A stretch of DNA of 64,000 nucleotides from Acinetobacter corruptisaponis (GCF_030053775.1 NZ_CP125669.1:496001-560000); one strand, 5' to 3'; positions 42,894 to 52,303 are shown, counted from the stretch's first letter. The notes: a model not told the origin generated them from the letters alone. Translations and numbers: made by a program.

Positions 42894-43256
42894 TCAATAA
42901 TTAACCAAGGTACGGACAAAAGCGAAATATAGAATAAAAGCAATGATCACTAAGGTAATAAAAATTGCAAATATCCCTACACCGCTCTCTGCATCGGCTG
43001 GGTGCAATTCATCATCATCGGCAATATTTCTTAGCTCGCCATCATAAATCTTGTAAAAGCGGTCCTTTTGTTCAGGACTTAAATGGCTGGCAAAATCATA
43101 TACACGCTTGCGCTGAGCCAGACAATAATCACCGAGATGAATTTCCTGATGGAAAATGGCTTCATCCAGTAATTTACGGTGATGATGAGCCAAAGTGATA
43201 ATCTGGCTCTCTAATGGTGGCACATCAATACTTACACCATCAATTACATTTGACAT
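42894..43256 (-). CDS. C-tail-anchored hypothetical protein, 120 aa
   Basis: The ATG at 43256 (MSNVIDGVSIDVPPLESQ) has a good ribosome-binding sequence (AGGAGA); the upstream in-frame start at 43313 is rejected. A soluble helical part with HHRKLLDEAIFHQEIHLGDY is followed by one membrane helix at the very C-terminus (IFAIFITLVIIAFILYFAF). Tail anchoring leaves the body in the cytoplasm. Function unknown. Confidence 0.65.
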   Translation of the reverse strand: MSNVIDGVSIDVPPLESQIITLAHHHRKLLDEAIFHQEIHLGDYCLAQRKRVYDFASHLSPEQKDRFYKIYDGELRNIADDDELHPADAESGVGIFAIFITLVIIAFILYFAFVRTLVNY

Positions 43257-43483
43257 ATTGTTCTCCTTTTCTCTTATTCTGACTTTGATTTTACTTAAAA
43301 TTATTTGCGACAAATGTTTAATCGTGTAAGCTTTTATTTACGAAATGACACGCAATATATTTGACAATTCAATCAATTTTGTCATAATACTTTAACAATT
43401 CAAAGTTAAAGTAGCTTAAATTCAAAGTAGAGTTTCTTTGAATAGAATTTGCGGTAATCATAATTAAAATAAGGAGTTATTAT

Positions 43484-43717
43484 ATGATTCAACATTTTAC
43501 ACACCATGAACTAGAGCATGTATATGCCAATGCGGTAAATACAATTCAATCACAAAAAAACTTTCAGGATGCAGTGAAAGAGCTTGAAGAAGTAGCGAAA
43601 GCAGGTCACGGCAAAGCGGCATTATTTTTGGCAGAGTTGTATTATCAAGGCTTCCGAGTCGAACGTGATTCCCTGAAAGCACAGTATTGGCAGAAGATGG
43701 CAACCCTACAAGCATAA
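43484..43717 (+). CDS. Sel1/TPR-like small protein, 77 aa
   Basis: Residues 35-70 (DAVKELEEVAKAGHGKAALFLAELY...) match one Sel1-type repeat (A-x-GHGKAAL-LAELYYQG). A single repeat suggests a protein-interaction adaptor. AAGGAG precedes the ATG, and a hairpin follows the stop. Function unknown. Confidence 0.7.
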   Translation: MIQHFTHHELEHVYANAVNTIQSQKNFQDAVKELEEVAKAGHGKAALFLAELYYQGFRVERDSLKAQYWQKMATLQA

Positions 43718-43721
43718 AGAA

Positions 43722-43745
43722 ACGTCACTTAGGTGGCGTTTTTTA
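43722..43745 (+). terminator. Terminator after the Sel1-like gene
   Basis: AAACGTCAC, TTA, GGTGGCGTT with one mismatch, then TTTTT. Confidence 0.75.
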
Positions 43746-43989
43746 ATGCCTGCGCAAAATCCGTTCCTATCTTTTTATCCTATGTCATCGTTCGCCACTC
43801 CACATTCCATTTATCTTACACACTTCAAAGTGTTAATCGCATCAAAGTATCAATCACTTTATCTTGCTTATTTTGCATTTTCTTAATACATACAATATTT
43901 GCTTACGATTTAGATGAATTGTTTAAACATAAATGACATCTAAATTTCTTATAATAAAACATAAGTTTAAATAAGATCAGTTTAATAAT

Positions 43990-44367
43990 ATGTATCGGTT
44001 TAACCACTTTCAACCAGTATCACGTGAGTTGATGATTAAGATTTCAATTCTAAAAACAATGATGTATTGCGGTGTTCTTTGGGGTTTATATCATCAAGGC
44101 TGGGCAATCAAATCTGATCAGGACGGTCATGTCTTTCCTTTCTGGCTGAATGGTGTTCAAGCGCATCGTTATGCCAAGGCGCATTGGAAAAATTACACAC
44201 CACGAAAAATCACACCAAAAGATTTTCATGAATCTTTATTGCCAACCCTAACCCGCCTACAAGTTGAGCCTGCTTTATTTAACTCGTCACATCGCAAATT
44301 CAAGCTTTCAACACAGCAAATGCAGCATTTCTTTTTTATGCAGCATCAACCTGTAGCGACTGCCTAA
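43990..44367 (+). CDS. DUF2750-like hypothetical protein
   Basis: 125 aa. The pattern LWGLYHQGWAIKSDQDGHVF, FPFWLNGVQAHRYAKAHWKN, then ITPKDFHESLLPTLTR fits the DUF2750 family, of unknown role. The match is from pattern memory only. It lies alone, with A+T-rich DNA before it and 137 bp to the CBS gene. There is no clear ribosome-binding sequence at the chosen ATG. Confidence 0.6.
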   Translation: MYRFNHFQPVSRELMIKISILKTMMYCGVLWGLYHQGWAIKSDQDGHVFPFWLNGVQAHRYAKAHWKNYTPRKITPKDFHESLLPTLTRLQVEPALFNSSHRKFKLSTQQMQHFFFMQHQPVATA

Positions 44368-44504
44368 AGTTTCCATTGTTACAGTGATGACTTTTTAAAC
44401 ATTCATGAGAAAAAGTTATCATTGTGGCTCAATTAGGACTTTGCAATTAAAACAAATACCGTTAAGTTAAATGAAAATGACAATACAACACAGGTGGATA
44501 AACA

Positions 44505-44936
44505 ATGACAATCGTTGCTCAAGTCATCAAGAATAAAGCAGTACAATCAATTTTTACAATCTCACCAAATGCGACTGTACTTGAAGCAATTAAAATTATG
44601 GCGGACAAAGGTGTGGGTGCACTGGTGGTTGCAGAAGATGAAAAAGTGGTTGGAATTTTCTCTGAACGTGACTATACCCGTAAGATCGCCTTGATGGAAC
44701 GTACATCGGAAAGCACCCTTGTCTCGGACATTATGACATCCAAGGTCATTTCAGTAGGCCTCAACCATACGGTAGAGGAATGTCTACAGCTCATGACTGA
44801 TCGCCACTTACGTCATTTACCTGTGCTGGATCAAGAAAAGCTGGTGGGTTTTATCTCAATTGGTGACTTGGTTAAAGCGGCAATGGAAGATCAACGTATC
44901 CTGATTGAACAACTTCAACAATATATCTCTGGTTAA
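44505..44936 (+). CDS. CBS-domain pair protein
   Basis: 143 aa, two tandem CBS domains (about residues 9-65 and 74-130) and little else: VLEAIKIMADKGVGALVVAE and VEECLQLMTDRHLRHLPVLD. Such stand-alone proteins sense adenosine nucleotides. The partner is unknown. It is followed by a good terminator, so it is a single-gene unit. Confidence 0.88.
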   Translation: MTIVAQVIKNKAVQSIFTISPNATVLEAIKIMADKGVGALVVAEDEKVVGIFSERDYTRKIALMERTSESTLVSDIMTSKVISVGLNHTVEECLQLMTDRHLRHLPVLDQEKLVGFISIGDLVKAAMEDQRILIEQLQQYISG

Positions 44937-44953
44937 TTGTTTAACCATAAAAA

Positions 44954-44977
44954 AACAGGGCAATTCACTGTCCTGTT
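44954..44977. terminator. Terminator between the CBS gene and argD
   Basis: AACAGGGCA, ATTCAC, TGTCCTGTT with one mismatch, then TTTTT on the plus strand and T-rich sequence on the minus strand; shared by convergent genes. Confidence 0.8.
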
Positions 44978-45000
44978 TTTTTATTCTTAACAACCCAGAA

Positions 45001-46215
45001 CTATGCTGTTAGAAAGTTCTGGATTGCAGGAACAAGACGTTGCAACAACTCATCTGCCTGAGCTTGAGTCATGTTGAGTGGCGGTAACAAACGAACCACG
45101 GAACCAGCCGTGACATTGATAATCAATTTATATTGATCACGGGCAATCGCAACCACTTCAGCACAGTCTTTTGGTAGTTGAATACCAATCATCATACCAA
45201 AACCACGCACCTGTACATTGCAGCCAGCCAATTGCTCTCTGAGTTGATCCACGATATAGGCACCGACAGTGGCAGCATTTGCAACCGCATTTTCTTTTTC
45301 AAGTGTATCCAGTACTGTATATACCACACGCGACCCCAACACTGTGCCACCATAGGTTGAACCGTGACTGCCTGCACCCAGTAAACCTACCGCTTTACCC
45401 TGAGTCATCACTGCCCCAATTGGGAAACCATTGCCTAAACCTTTGGCTGTGGTCATTACATCAGGAACAATATTGGTGTGTTGATAGGCAAAATATTTAC
45501 CTGTACGCCCATTTCCAGTCTGGATTTCATCCAGCATCATCAACCAGTTATGCTGGTTACATAAAGCACGGACTTCTTCCAGATAGCTAAAGCCTTGTGG
45601 CGCAGTGTTAACGCCACCTTCACCCTGAATCGGTTCAATCAGGATTGCAACAATATCAGGATGATGGATTGCCGCTTCCTGAATCGCTTCAACATCACCA
45701 AATGGTACACGGATAAAACCCTGAACTAACGGCGCAAAACCCTCCTGAACCTTTTTATTGCCTGTCGCAGACAAGGTTGCCAAGGTACGACCATGAAAAG
45801 ACTGTTCAGCAACCAAAATCTTTGGATTGACAATCCCTTGTTGTGCACCAAACTTACGGGCAATTTTAATTGCACCTTCATTTGACTCGGCACCGCTATT
45901 GGAGAAAAAAATCTCTTCCATCCCAGAAACTTCAGCCAATTTCTGTGCAGCGGCGGTTTGCCAAGGAATTTCAAATAAGTTACTGGTATGAATCAAGGTT
46001 GCGGCTTGTTCAGCAATCGCCTCCGCTATCACAGGATGAGCATGACCCAATCCACATACAGCAATCCCCGTCAAGGCATCTAAATATTCTGTCCCATCCG
46101 CCGTATATAGATACGCCCCTCGTCCTCGTACAAAGCTGATCGCCTGGCGGCCATAAGTTGCCATAAGGTGTGTTGGTTGATCAGGTTGTACAGGAGCAAG
46201 AGTGATATTAGTCAT
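45001..46215 (-). CDS. argD: Acetylornithine aminotransferase (class III)
   Basis: 404 aa, pyridoxal-phosphate enzyme. YLDALTGIAVCGLGHAHP, FFSNSGAESNEGAIKIARKFG and LIEPIQGEGGVN are typical. The PLP lysine is in TTAKGLGNGFPIGAVM, near residue 254. It transfers an amino group to or from N-acetylornithine in arginine synthesis; related AstC/AruC enzymes act in breakdown, and sequence alone cannot separate them. It is divergent from grxD. Confidence 0.88.
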   Translation of the reverse strand: MTNITLAPVQPDQPTHLMATYGRQAISFVRGRGAYLYTADGTEYLDALTGIAVCGLGHAHPVIAEAIAEQAATLIHTSNLFEIPWQTAAAQKLAEVSGMEEIFFSNSGAESNEGAIKIARKFGAQQGIVNPKILVAEQSFHGRTLATLSATGNKKVQEGFAPLVQGFIRVPFGDVEAIQEAAIHHPDIVAILIEPIQGEGGVNTAPQGFSYLEEVRALCNQHNWLMMLDEIQTGNGRTGKYFAYQHTNIVPDVMTTAKGLGNGFPIGAVMTQGKAVGLLGAGSHGSTYGGTVLGSRVVYTVLDTLEKENAVANAATVGAYIVDQLREQLAGCNVQVRGFGMMIGIQLPKDCAEVVAIARDQYKLIINVTAGSVVRLLPPLNMTQAQADELLQRLVPAIQNFLTA

Positions 46216-46379
46216 AACAAACTCAATCTATCATTAGTTGTAGTGGAAAAAAGTTATATAAGCAAAAACTTGCGTAGATTGAAAGCATAAACTCACATTT
46301 ATATAAGAAAAATCTTTAACAATAGCTCGTAAACTGTTTTTCAGTATATAATTTGGCAAGATTAGTTGAGGATCTATCT

Positions 46380-46721
46380 ATGACGGAACAAGCGCGTGAT
46401 ACAGTAGCTTTAATTCGTGATCAAATTGCGAAACACCCTGTTTTACTTTACATGAAAGGCACTCCCCAATTCCCGCAATGTGGTTTTTCTGCGCGTGCAG
46501 TAGAAGCACTTAGCCAAATTGGTCGTCCATTTGCCTATGTAAATATCTTGGAAAATCAAGATATTCGTGCAACTTTACCTCAAATTGCCAACTGGCCTAC
46601 CTTCCCACAGTTATGGATCAATGGCGAGCTCATTGGCGGTAGCGACATCATGCTTGAAATGTTCCAGAATGGTGAGTTAAAGCCATTGGTTGAGCAGTAC
46701 AGTCCAGCGCCTGAAGCCTAA
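46380..46721 (+). CDS. grxD: Monothiol glutaredoxin Grx4
   Basis: 113 aa from the ATG at 46380; the in-frame TTG at 46353 is rejected because GAGGAT fits the later start. Active site CGFS at residues 34-37, with WPTFPQLWINGELIGGSDI downstream. It carries iron-sulfur clusters to apoproteins. It is divergent from argD and ends at a strong terminator. Confidence 0.95.
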   Translation: MTEQARDTVALIRDQIAKHPVLLYMKGTPQFPQCGFSARAVEALSQIGRPFAYVNILENQDIRATLPQIANWPTFPQLWINGELIGGSDIMLEMFQNGELKPLVEQYSPAPEA

Positions 46722-46734
46722 GCTGTAAAAGCAG

Positions 46735-46758
46735 AAAGCCAATCAAATGATTGGCTTT
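46735..46758. terminator. Terminator after grxD
   Basis: AAAGCCAATCA, AA, TGATTGGCTTT: a perfect 11-bp stem followed by TTTT. Also serves the convergent gene ending at 46774. Confidence 0.9.
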
Positions 46759-46773
46759 TTTAATTGCTTAAAC

Positions 46774-47097
46774 TTACTGTTTACTAAAACCAACATAGCG
46801 GAACATTCCCTCCACGCCCAAATCTGCCTTGTAGATTTTCATTTCAGGATAGTTTGCCTGCGTCACAGTCATAAAAACATTCATGTTTGGATCTTCATGA
46901 ATTTCATCAACGGACTGTGTTAAAACATCCTCAAAACGGTCTGCAATAAATTCAAAACCCAAATCCATTGCCATAAATAAAGTATGTTCACAAGGCTGAA
47001 TATATTGTTCCTGCTCCCAGTCCAAAACAGCATGCTGGCAATATGGACATAAAATATTCTGGGTAGCATCGACAATATTGATGAGTTGATATGACAT
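46774..47097 (-). CDS. Hypothetical protein with Cys-x2-Cys pair, 107 aa
   Basis: ILCPYCQHAVLDWEQEQYIQPCEHTLF contains three cysteines and two histidines that could bind zinc. The rest is acidic. Family not recognised. Soluble and monocistronic. It converges on grxD and is divergent from the HD hydrolase gene. Confidence 0.6.
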   Translation of the reverse strand: MSYQLINIVDATQNILCPYCQHAVLDWEQEQYIQPCEHTLFMAMDLGFEFIADRFEDVLTQSVDEIHEDPNMNVFMTVTQANYPEMKIYKADLGVEGMFRYVGFSKQ

Positions 47098-47176
47098 AAT
47101 AATAAAGCATAAAGGATTTCAATCAGTTTAAAAGAATATGACACGCTAATCTATCTTGAATAGGAGGATTTAGCTG

Positions 47177-47605
47177 ATGGCAACCCTTGAACAAGCCATT
47201 GCATTTGCAGCAAAACAACACACAGGCCAAGTTGATAAAGCCAATGTACCCTATATTTTACATCCATTGAGAGTCATGCTAAATGTACCTAGCATTGAAC
47301 ATAAGATTATTGCTGTTCTACATGATGTCTTAGAAGATACTGAGACAAGCATCGAAGATTTACAAGCGCTGGGATTCCAACCACACATTATCGAAGCAAT
47401 CGTTGCACTGACCAAACAAAAAGGTGAGTCACGGATACAAGCCGCGCAACGAACTGTACAAAACCCTTTAGCACGTGTTGTGAAATTGGCAGATATCAAT
47501 GACAATATGGACTTGTCTCGGATTTCATCGCCAACAAGCAAAGACTTTGAGCGACTAAATGAGTATAAACAGGTTCGGGATATTTTATTAGGCCAAAATG
47601 TTTAA
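47177..47605 (+). CDS. HD-domain phosphohydrolase (MESH1/SpoT-like)
   Basis: 142 aa. Metal ligands fit the HD pattern: AAKQHTGQVDK, YILHPLRVML, AVLHDVLEDTE and KLADINDNMD. This is the single hydrolase domain of the RelA/SpoT family without synthetase, so it may break down (p)ppGpp or NADPH. The substrate assignment rests on family knowledge. AGGAGG lies 12 nt before the ATG. Confidence 0.85.
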   Translation: MATLEQAIAFAAKQHTGQVDKANVPYILHPLRVMLNVPSIEHKIIAVLHDVLEDTETSIEDLQALGFQPHIIEAIVALTKQKGESRIQAAQRTVQNPLARVVKLADINDNMDLSRISSPTSKDFERLNEYKQVRDILLGQNV

Positions 47606-47656
47606 TAATCACTTTTCTACCAAACTTAATGACAAGAAGCTGGAGTTCATAGCGTA

Positions 47657-48577
47657 ATGCTGACTGATTTAGATGATTTTTATTGCTTTGCGCTTGTGGT
47701 TGAGCATGGCGGCTTTAGTGCTGCTGAACGTGCAACAGACATTCCTAAATCAAAACTCAGCCGTCGGGTCTACAACCTTGAAGAACAATTGGGTGTCCGT
47801 CTCATTCAACGTAGTTCACGCCATTTTGCTGTGACAGACATTGGCATGGATGTCTATCGTCATGCACAGGTGATGATGAATGCAGCACAAGCCGCCCATG
47901 ATGTGGTGAACCATTTAAGCAGCCAGCCACGTGGTGTCATCAAGGTCAGTGTTCCTGTGGATATTGCGCAGAATCAAATGGCAAAAATATTGCCCGCTTT
48001 CCTAAAAAAATATCCAGAAGTCCGTGTGCAGATGATGGTGAGTAACCGCCGTGTGGATGTCATTAATGAGGGCATTGATTTGGCGTTACGTGTGCGTTCC
48101 AAACTGGACGATGACCCGAATCTGGTCTTAAGACAATTTGAAGCCATTGAACAACGACTTTTTGCCAGTCAGGCCTATTTAAATGAGTTTGGTCATTTAA
48201 CTACACCTGAACAACTCACTGAACATCGTATTATCAGCATGGCTGAAGAGCATCTTGACCAGCATTTTTTACTGTCAGGCCCAGATCATCAGCAAAAAAA
48301 AATCAAGGTCAACCCTGTGATTATGGGTTCGAATTTGTTGATGTTGGCAGAATTAGCCAGTCAGAATTGTGGGATTGCTTTATTGCCCGACAGCATTGCT
48401 CAGGGTTTTATTAAAACGGGGCAATTAGTAAAAGTCTTACCTGAATGGACTGCTCCACATGGAATTTTCCATGCAGTTTATCCATCACGTCGCGGTTTAC
48501 TGCCAGCGGTTCGTGTATTTATTGACTATCTGGTTGAACAACTTACCTTATGTTCTACGATAAAAAGACCCGATTAA
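47657..48577 (+). CDS. LysR family transcriptional regulator
   Basis: 306 aa. The N-terminal winged HTH (DLDDFYCFALVVEHGGFSAA, IPKSKLSRRVYNLEEQLGVR) is followed by a periplasmic-binding-like effector domain (about residues 90-300). It belongs to the LysR subgroup that often controls nearby redox genes. The target is unclear: downstream map is convergent, and the upstream HD gene reads the same way 52 bp before. Confidence 0.9.
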   Translation: MLTDLDDFYCFALVVEHGGFSAAERATDIPKSKLSRRVYNLEEQLGVRLIQRSSRHFAVTDIGMDVYRHAQVMMNAAQAAHDVVNHLSSQPRGVIKVSVPVDIAQNQMAKILPAFLKKYPEVRVQMMVSNRRVDVINEGIDLALRVRSKLDDDPNLVLRQFEAIEQRLFASQAYLNEFGHLTTPEQLTEHRIISMAEEHLDQHFLLSGPDHQQKKIKVNPVIMGSNLLMLAELASQNCGIALLPDSIAQGFIKTGQLVKVLPEWTAPHGIFHAVYPSRRGLLPAVRVFIDYLVEQLTLCSTIKRPD

Positions 48578-48584
48578 TATCGGG
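48569..48584. terminator. Hairpin between the LysR gene and map
   Basis: CCCGAT, TAAT, ATCGGG overlapping the LysR stop, with A+T-rich DNA on each side (AAAAAG and CCTTTG). A short but plausible bidirectional terminator. Confidence 0.5.
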
Positions 48585-48596
48585 CCTTTGCTGTAT

Positions 48597-49394
48597 TTAT
48601 GAAATAGCAGGATAATGCCCAGTTCCCTCTGGCCAAGGGGTAAGTAATTCAAAACCATCCTCTGTCACAGCAACCATATGTTCCCATTGGGCAGAAAGAG
48701 ATTTATCCTGTGTAACCACCGTCCAACCATCACTTAACTCTTTCACCTGTGCCCTACCTGCATTCACCATCGGTTCAATGGTAAAGACCATGCCTTTTCT
48801 CAATACCATGCCCTGGCCTTTCTGGCCATAATGCAGGATATTCGGTTGTTCGTGGTAAACACGTCCAATGCCATGCCCACAATATTCACGGACAATACTA
48901 TACCCCTGAGCTTGGGCAACAGATTGAATCGCATAGCCAATATCGCCTAATGTTGCTCCAGGCTTAACCGTAAGAATACCTGCCAGCATTGCATCATAAG
49001 TCGTTTCAACTAATTTTTTGGCTTCAGGGCTTGGTTCACCCACAAAGTACATCCGACTGGTATCGCCAAAATAACCATCTTTAATCACTGCCACATCAAT
49101 GTTTAGAATGTCGCCCTCCCGCAAAATCTTTTTGGGAGAAGGAATGGCATGGCATACTTCTTCATTGACAGAAATACAGGTTGTTTTGGTAAAACCGTGA
49201 TAACCCACATTGGCAGGAATAACCTGTAAAGTATTGATGATATAATCATTACATATATCATCTAAATATTCAGTTGAAACACCAGCCTTTATATAAGGAC
49301 CAATCATTTCCAGAACTTGTGCCGCCAAACGACCCGAGATACGCAATTTTTCAATATCTTGTTCCGTTTTAATGGTCACAGTAGAAGCTCTCAT
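48597..49394 (-). CDS. map: Methionine aminopeptidase, type I
   Basis: 265 aa. It removes N-terminal methionine co-translationally. Metal ligands are visible: Asp in NIDVAVIKDGYFGDTSRMY (two Asp), His in EYCGHGIGRVYHEQP, Glu in FTIEPMVNAG and the last Glu in WEHMVAVTEDG. No N-terminal SH3-binding extension, so it is the bacterial type Ia. Not near rpsB, unlike in E. coli. Confidence 0.94.
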   Translation of the reverse strand: MRASTVTIKTEQDIEKLRISGRLAAQVLEMIGPYIKAGVSTEYLDDICNDYIINTLQVIPANVGYHGFTKTTCISVNEEVCHAIPSPKKILREGDILNIDVAVIKDGYFGDTSRMYFVGEPSPEAKKLVETTYDAMLAGILTVKPGATLGDIGYAIQSVAQAQGYSIVREYCGHGIGRVYHEQPNILHYGQKGQGMVLRKGMVFTIEPMVNAGRAQVKELSDGWTVVTQDKSLSAQWEHMVAVTEDGFELLTPWPEGTGHYPAIS

Positions 49395-49749
49395 TCGAGA
49401 TATTCCTTATGTAAAAATCAAATTAATTTCGCAATGCAGAGCCGTTTTTTATGCTGCATTCAATATTTCAATAGTTTTACGCCTCAGCCCTCAAATCTTC
49501 AATCTTTTTACGACTGAAAGACACTTTTTATTTTACATTTAATTTCGACCAGCATCATAGGAAAAAGGTATAAGAAGCAATATTCTTTACTTTTAAAAAC
49601 CTTTTCAAATAATTAAGTTTACCAAAGCTAATCCCATGATTTTAATCATTTCTTTTTAGACAAAAATAAACTGTTTTTCACATAAAATTGGTTTCAAATG
49701 ACAGCATTTTTATTCTAAAATCCGCACTTTTATTTTGTACCTCCCCTTT
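49395..49749. other. map-brnQ divergent intergenic region
   Basis: 355 bp, strongly A+T-rich, containing both start regions. No ORF over 60 codons that looks real, no hairpin with T-run and no repeat noticed. Confidence 0.5.
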
Positions 49750-51051
49750 ATGAACCAACTTCGTACAGGAGATATTATCGCCTTAGGGTTTATGACCTTT
49801 GCACTGTTTATTGGTGCAGGCAATATTATTTTCCCCCCTATTGTTGCCCAGCAGGCTGGTGAACACGTATGGCTCGCTGCATTTGGTTTCTTAATCACCG
49901 CAGTTGGTCTACCTGTAATGACCATCATGGCCTTGTCACGTATGCAGGGCTCAATTGAGGTCATCAGTTCCCCTCTAGGTCGTTTTGCCAGCTTATTATT
50001 GACCATAGTCTGTTACCTATCCGTAGGTCCATTATTTGCGACGCCACGTACTGCCACCGTTTCTTATGAAATTGGTTTCGCGCCATATTTTGGTACATCC
50101 AGCAGTAGCCTCCTGATCTACAGTGTGATTTATTTTGCCTTTGTCGCCGCAGTTTCTCTTTATCCCAATAAACTGCTTGATACCGTCGGACACGTACTGG
50201 CACCATTAAAAATTGTTGCACTTGCAGTACTGGGCATCGCAGCCTTTGCCATTCCGACAGGTTATATCTCTCCACCGATTAACCATTATGTCAACAGTCC
50301 AGTTTCCGAGGGCTTTGTCAGCGGTTATTTGACCATGGACACCTTAGGAGCGCTGGTATTTGGTATTGTGATTATTCAGGCCATTCAGTCCCGTGGAGTA
50401 ACTGATTCCAAGTTGATAACCAAATATGCAATTATCGCCAGCTTGATTGCAGGTGTAGGTTTAACCCTTGTTTATATCAGTCTGTTTAAACTCGGTTTAG
50501 GTAGCCATGAAGTCGCGGCAAATGCGGATAATGGCGCAGTCATCCTACATGCGTATGTACAGCATGCCTTTGGTGATCTGGGTTCATTGTTCCTGACTGG
50601 ATTAATTTTTCTGGCATGTATGGTTACTGCGATTGGCTTAACCTGCGCATGTGCAGAGTATTTTAATGAATTAACTAGTTTACCCTATAAGTTACTGGTT
50701 TTTATCCTGATCGGATTTTCACTGTTAATTTCCAATCTGGGTTTAACCAAACTGATTGCGTTCTCTGTTCCTGTATTAAGTGCAATTTATCCGCCAGCAA
50801 TCGTGGTGATTATGCTTAGCTTTTTCTGGAAACACTGGAACAAGCCATCGCTAGTTGTAGGTTCAGTGACCGCCATCGCTTTCCTTTTCGGCATTGTAGA
50901 GGCAATTAAAGCGGCTGGTTTTACAAAAAAGTTACCACAATTTATTGATCACTTACCATTAAGTGAACAAAACCTTGCCTGGTTACTTCCATCATGTGCC
51001 GTTCTTATGGTTGCAATTGCAATTGACCTATTATCAGGTAGCAAGAATTAA
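49750..51051 (+). CDS. brnQ: Branched-chain amino acid transporter, BrnQ (LIVCS family)
   Basis: 433 aa from the ATG at 49750; the in-frame TTG at 49735 is rejected. Twelve membrane helices. FALFIGAGNIIFPPIVAQQAG at the N-terminus is the family signature. VGPLFATPRTATVSYEIGFAP, near residue 95, is also typical. It imports leucine, isoleucine and valine with sodium. A structured 3' region follows. Confidence 0.94.
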   Translation: MNQLRTGDIIALGFMTFALFIGAGNIIFPPIVAQQAGEHVWLAAFGFLITAVGLPVMTIMALSRMQGSIEVISSPLGRFASLLLTIVCYLSVGPLFATPRTATVSYEIGFAPYFGTSSSSLLIYSVIYFAFVAAVSLYPNKLLDTVGHVLAPLKIVALAVLGIAAFAIPTGYISPPINHYVNSPVSEGFVSGYLTMDTLGALVFGIVIIQAIQSRGVTDSKLITKYAIIASLIAGVGLTLVYISLFKLGLGSHEVAANADNGAVILHAYVQHAFGDLGSLFLTGLIFLACMVTAIGLTCACAEYFNELTSLPYKLLVFILIGFSLLISNLGLTKLIAFSVPVLSAIYPPAIVVIMLSFFWKHWNKPSLVVGSVTAIAFLFGIVEAIKAAGFTKKLPQFIDHLPLSEQNLAWLLPSCAVLMVAIAIDLLSGSKN

Positions 51052-51152
51052 AAAGATTTGTCGTTAAAACAATGTTTTATCCAAACATCATTTTAGCTAT
51101 ACAAAGAATGTTCCTTTATCCAATGTGCATTTTCTGTTTACGACAAATCTTT
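51052..51152 (+). repeat. Structured 3' region of brnQ, possible RNA
   Basis: AAAGATTTGTCG (51052-51063) directly after the brnQ stop pairs perfectly with CGACAAATCTTT (51141-51152), which is followed by ATTTTTTA. Between them two related segments, AATGTTTTATCCAA (51072-51085) and AATGTTCCTTTATCCAA (51108-51124), form a direct repeat. It may be the brnQ terminator or a 3'-derived small RNA. Confidence 0.5.
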
Positions 51153-51439
51153 ATTTTTTAAGATATGTTAAGTCTGTAAAAAAGTAAAATAGCAATATTA
51201 TTCATCATGTTAAAATTCTAAATCTTTCAAAATGTAAAAAAACACCTCATCATTTCACCAAAAAATACTGCAAATTCACATTTAAAATACTTAAAAGTTA
51301 TAAAAATCAATGCATTTAATAAATTTATTTAAAAATAGTAAGTTTAGCTATTGAAATACTAAAAAAATCGCAGTACAACTTAAAGAATAATTCTGACTAA
51401 AACACTTAAGTTTTGTCATCACCACAAGGAGGGATGGAG
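51153..51439. other. A+T-rich spacer before the small membrane protein gene
   Basis: About 290 bp with long A and T runs and no open frame of interest. It must hold the promoter of the gene at 51440. I see no reliable sigma70 boxes among many A+T-rich candidates. Confidence 0.4.
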
Positions 51440-51697
51440 ATGTTATCATTACATTTCAACAAGCAAGTCTTCATTAACACTCTGAAGACCAGAGATTCGA
51501 GTATCTATGCAATTACAACACTCGCCCTTATGGTGACGTTGTTGTTTCAAGGCACAATTATGGGTAATTTAAAACCTGAATATTTTGCCTATGCAATGGT
51601 CGTCTCTATGGCTTTCTGCATGTGGGGAATTATTGATCACAAGTGTCGATTAAGCACTAATCATCAAAAGAATTCTTTAGAGAAAATGGATGAGTAA
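51440..51697 (+). CDS. Small membrane protein, 85 aa
   Basis: The ATG at 51440 lies 7 nt after a very strong AAGGAGG (51426-51432); the ATG at 51434 is too close and is rejected. Two hydrophobic segments: AITTLALMVTLLFQGTIMG and YFAYAMVVSMAFCMWGII. Polar tail. Family unknown. The terminator overlaps the stop codon. Confidence 0.65.
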   Translation: MLSLHFNKQVFINTLKTRDSSIYAITTLALMVTLLFQGTIMGNLKPEYFAYAMVVSMAFCMWGIIDHKCRLSTNHQKNSLEKMDE

Positions 51698-51706
51698 TCA
51701 TCCATT
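51685..51706. terminator. Terminator overlapping the stop of the small membrane gene
   Basis: AATGGATGA, GTAA, TCATCCATT, then TTTTAT. The hairpin includes the last codons of the gene and also faces the convergent gene ending at 51714. Confidence 0.8.
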
Positions 51707-51713
51707 TTTTATA

Positions 51714-52169
51714 TCAGTTTAAAAATTTTGCAATTGTTCCAAATAATAAAATCGCAGTAGCACCCAGTTCAACAATAATTAAACTTATCATCATTAACGT
51801 CATGCACCAGGCTGGAATAGCCCACTGCCCTAATCGATGAGGCTGTTTAAACTGATTGGTGGTGTCTTTTAACAATCCATGAATGATATAGGTCAAGATG
51901 GACATCGCAAAAAAGAACAGGTTTGCAATCACACAAGCTAAAGTCCACATATCAGACAAAACTGTAAAATAGCTCAATGCAGCCAAGATTAAACTGGCTG
52001 CGGCATAAAGCAGGCTGCTTCGATGAGCAATATCTACATAGTAATGTGCCCGTGCAAGTTCCGTTTTTCTAATTTGGTAATATTTCCATACCCCTGTCAG
52101 CATTCCGACCCAAAGAAAAATTCCACTAAATATAATCGACAATTCAGTCGCTTGAGTTAAAGCAAACAT
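51714..52169 (-). CDS. Four-helix membrane protein, 151 aa
   Basis: Four hydrophobic segments of about 20 residues (around 10-28, 50-68, 76-95 and 118-145). Between helices 1 and 2 is KYYQIRKTELARAHYYVDIA. No family recognised. Probably an inner-membrane protein of unknown role. It is divergent from the hydrolase gene at 52304. Confidence 0.65.
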   Translation of the reverse strand: MFALTQATELSIIFSGIFLWVGMLTGVWKYYQIRKTELARAHYYVDIAHRSSLLYAAASLILAALSYFTVLSDMWTLACVIANLFFFAMSILTYIIHGLLKDTTNQFKQPHRLGQWAIPAWCMTLMMISLIIVELGATAILLFGTIAKFLN

Positions 52170-52303
52170 CCGTTATCCTGCAAACTAGCTTCCTATTAGG
52201 CTTCTATATTACATAATAATTGACTTTTAAGTCATTTTTTACACGAGTTTCTTTTTGGAACTTGTGTAAAGTAGAAATGTACCAATAAAAGAGTATTCCG
52301 CTC

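Noticed and set aside
43733..43936. 67-codon rightward frame after the Sel1-like gene
   Set aside because: It starts inside the terminator hairpin with a GTG and has no ribosome-binding sequence. Composition is that of A+T-rich spacer.
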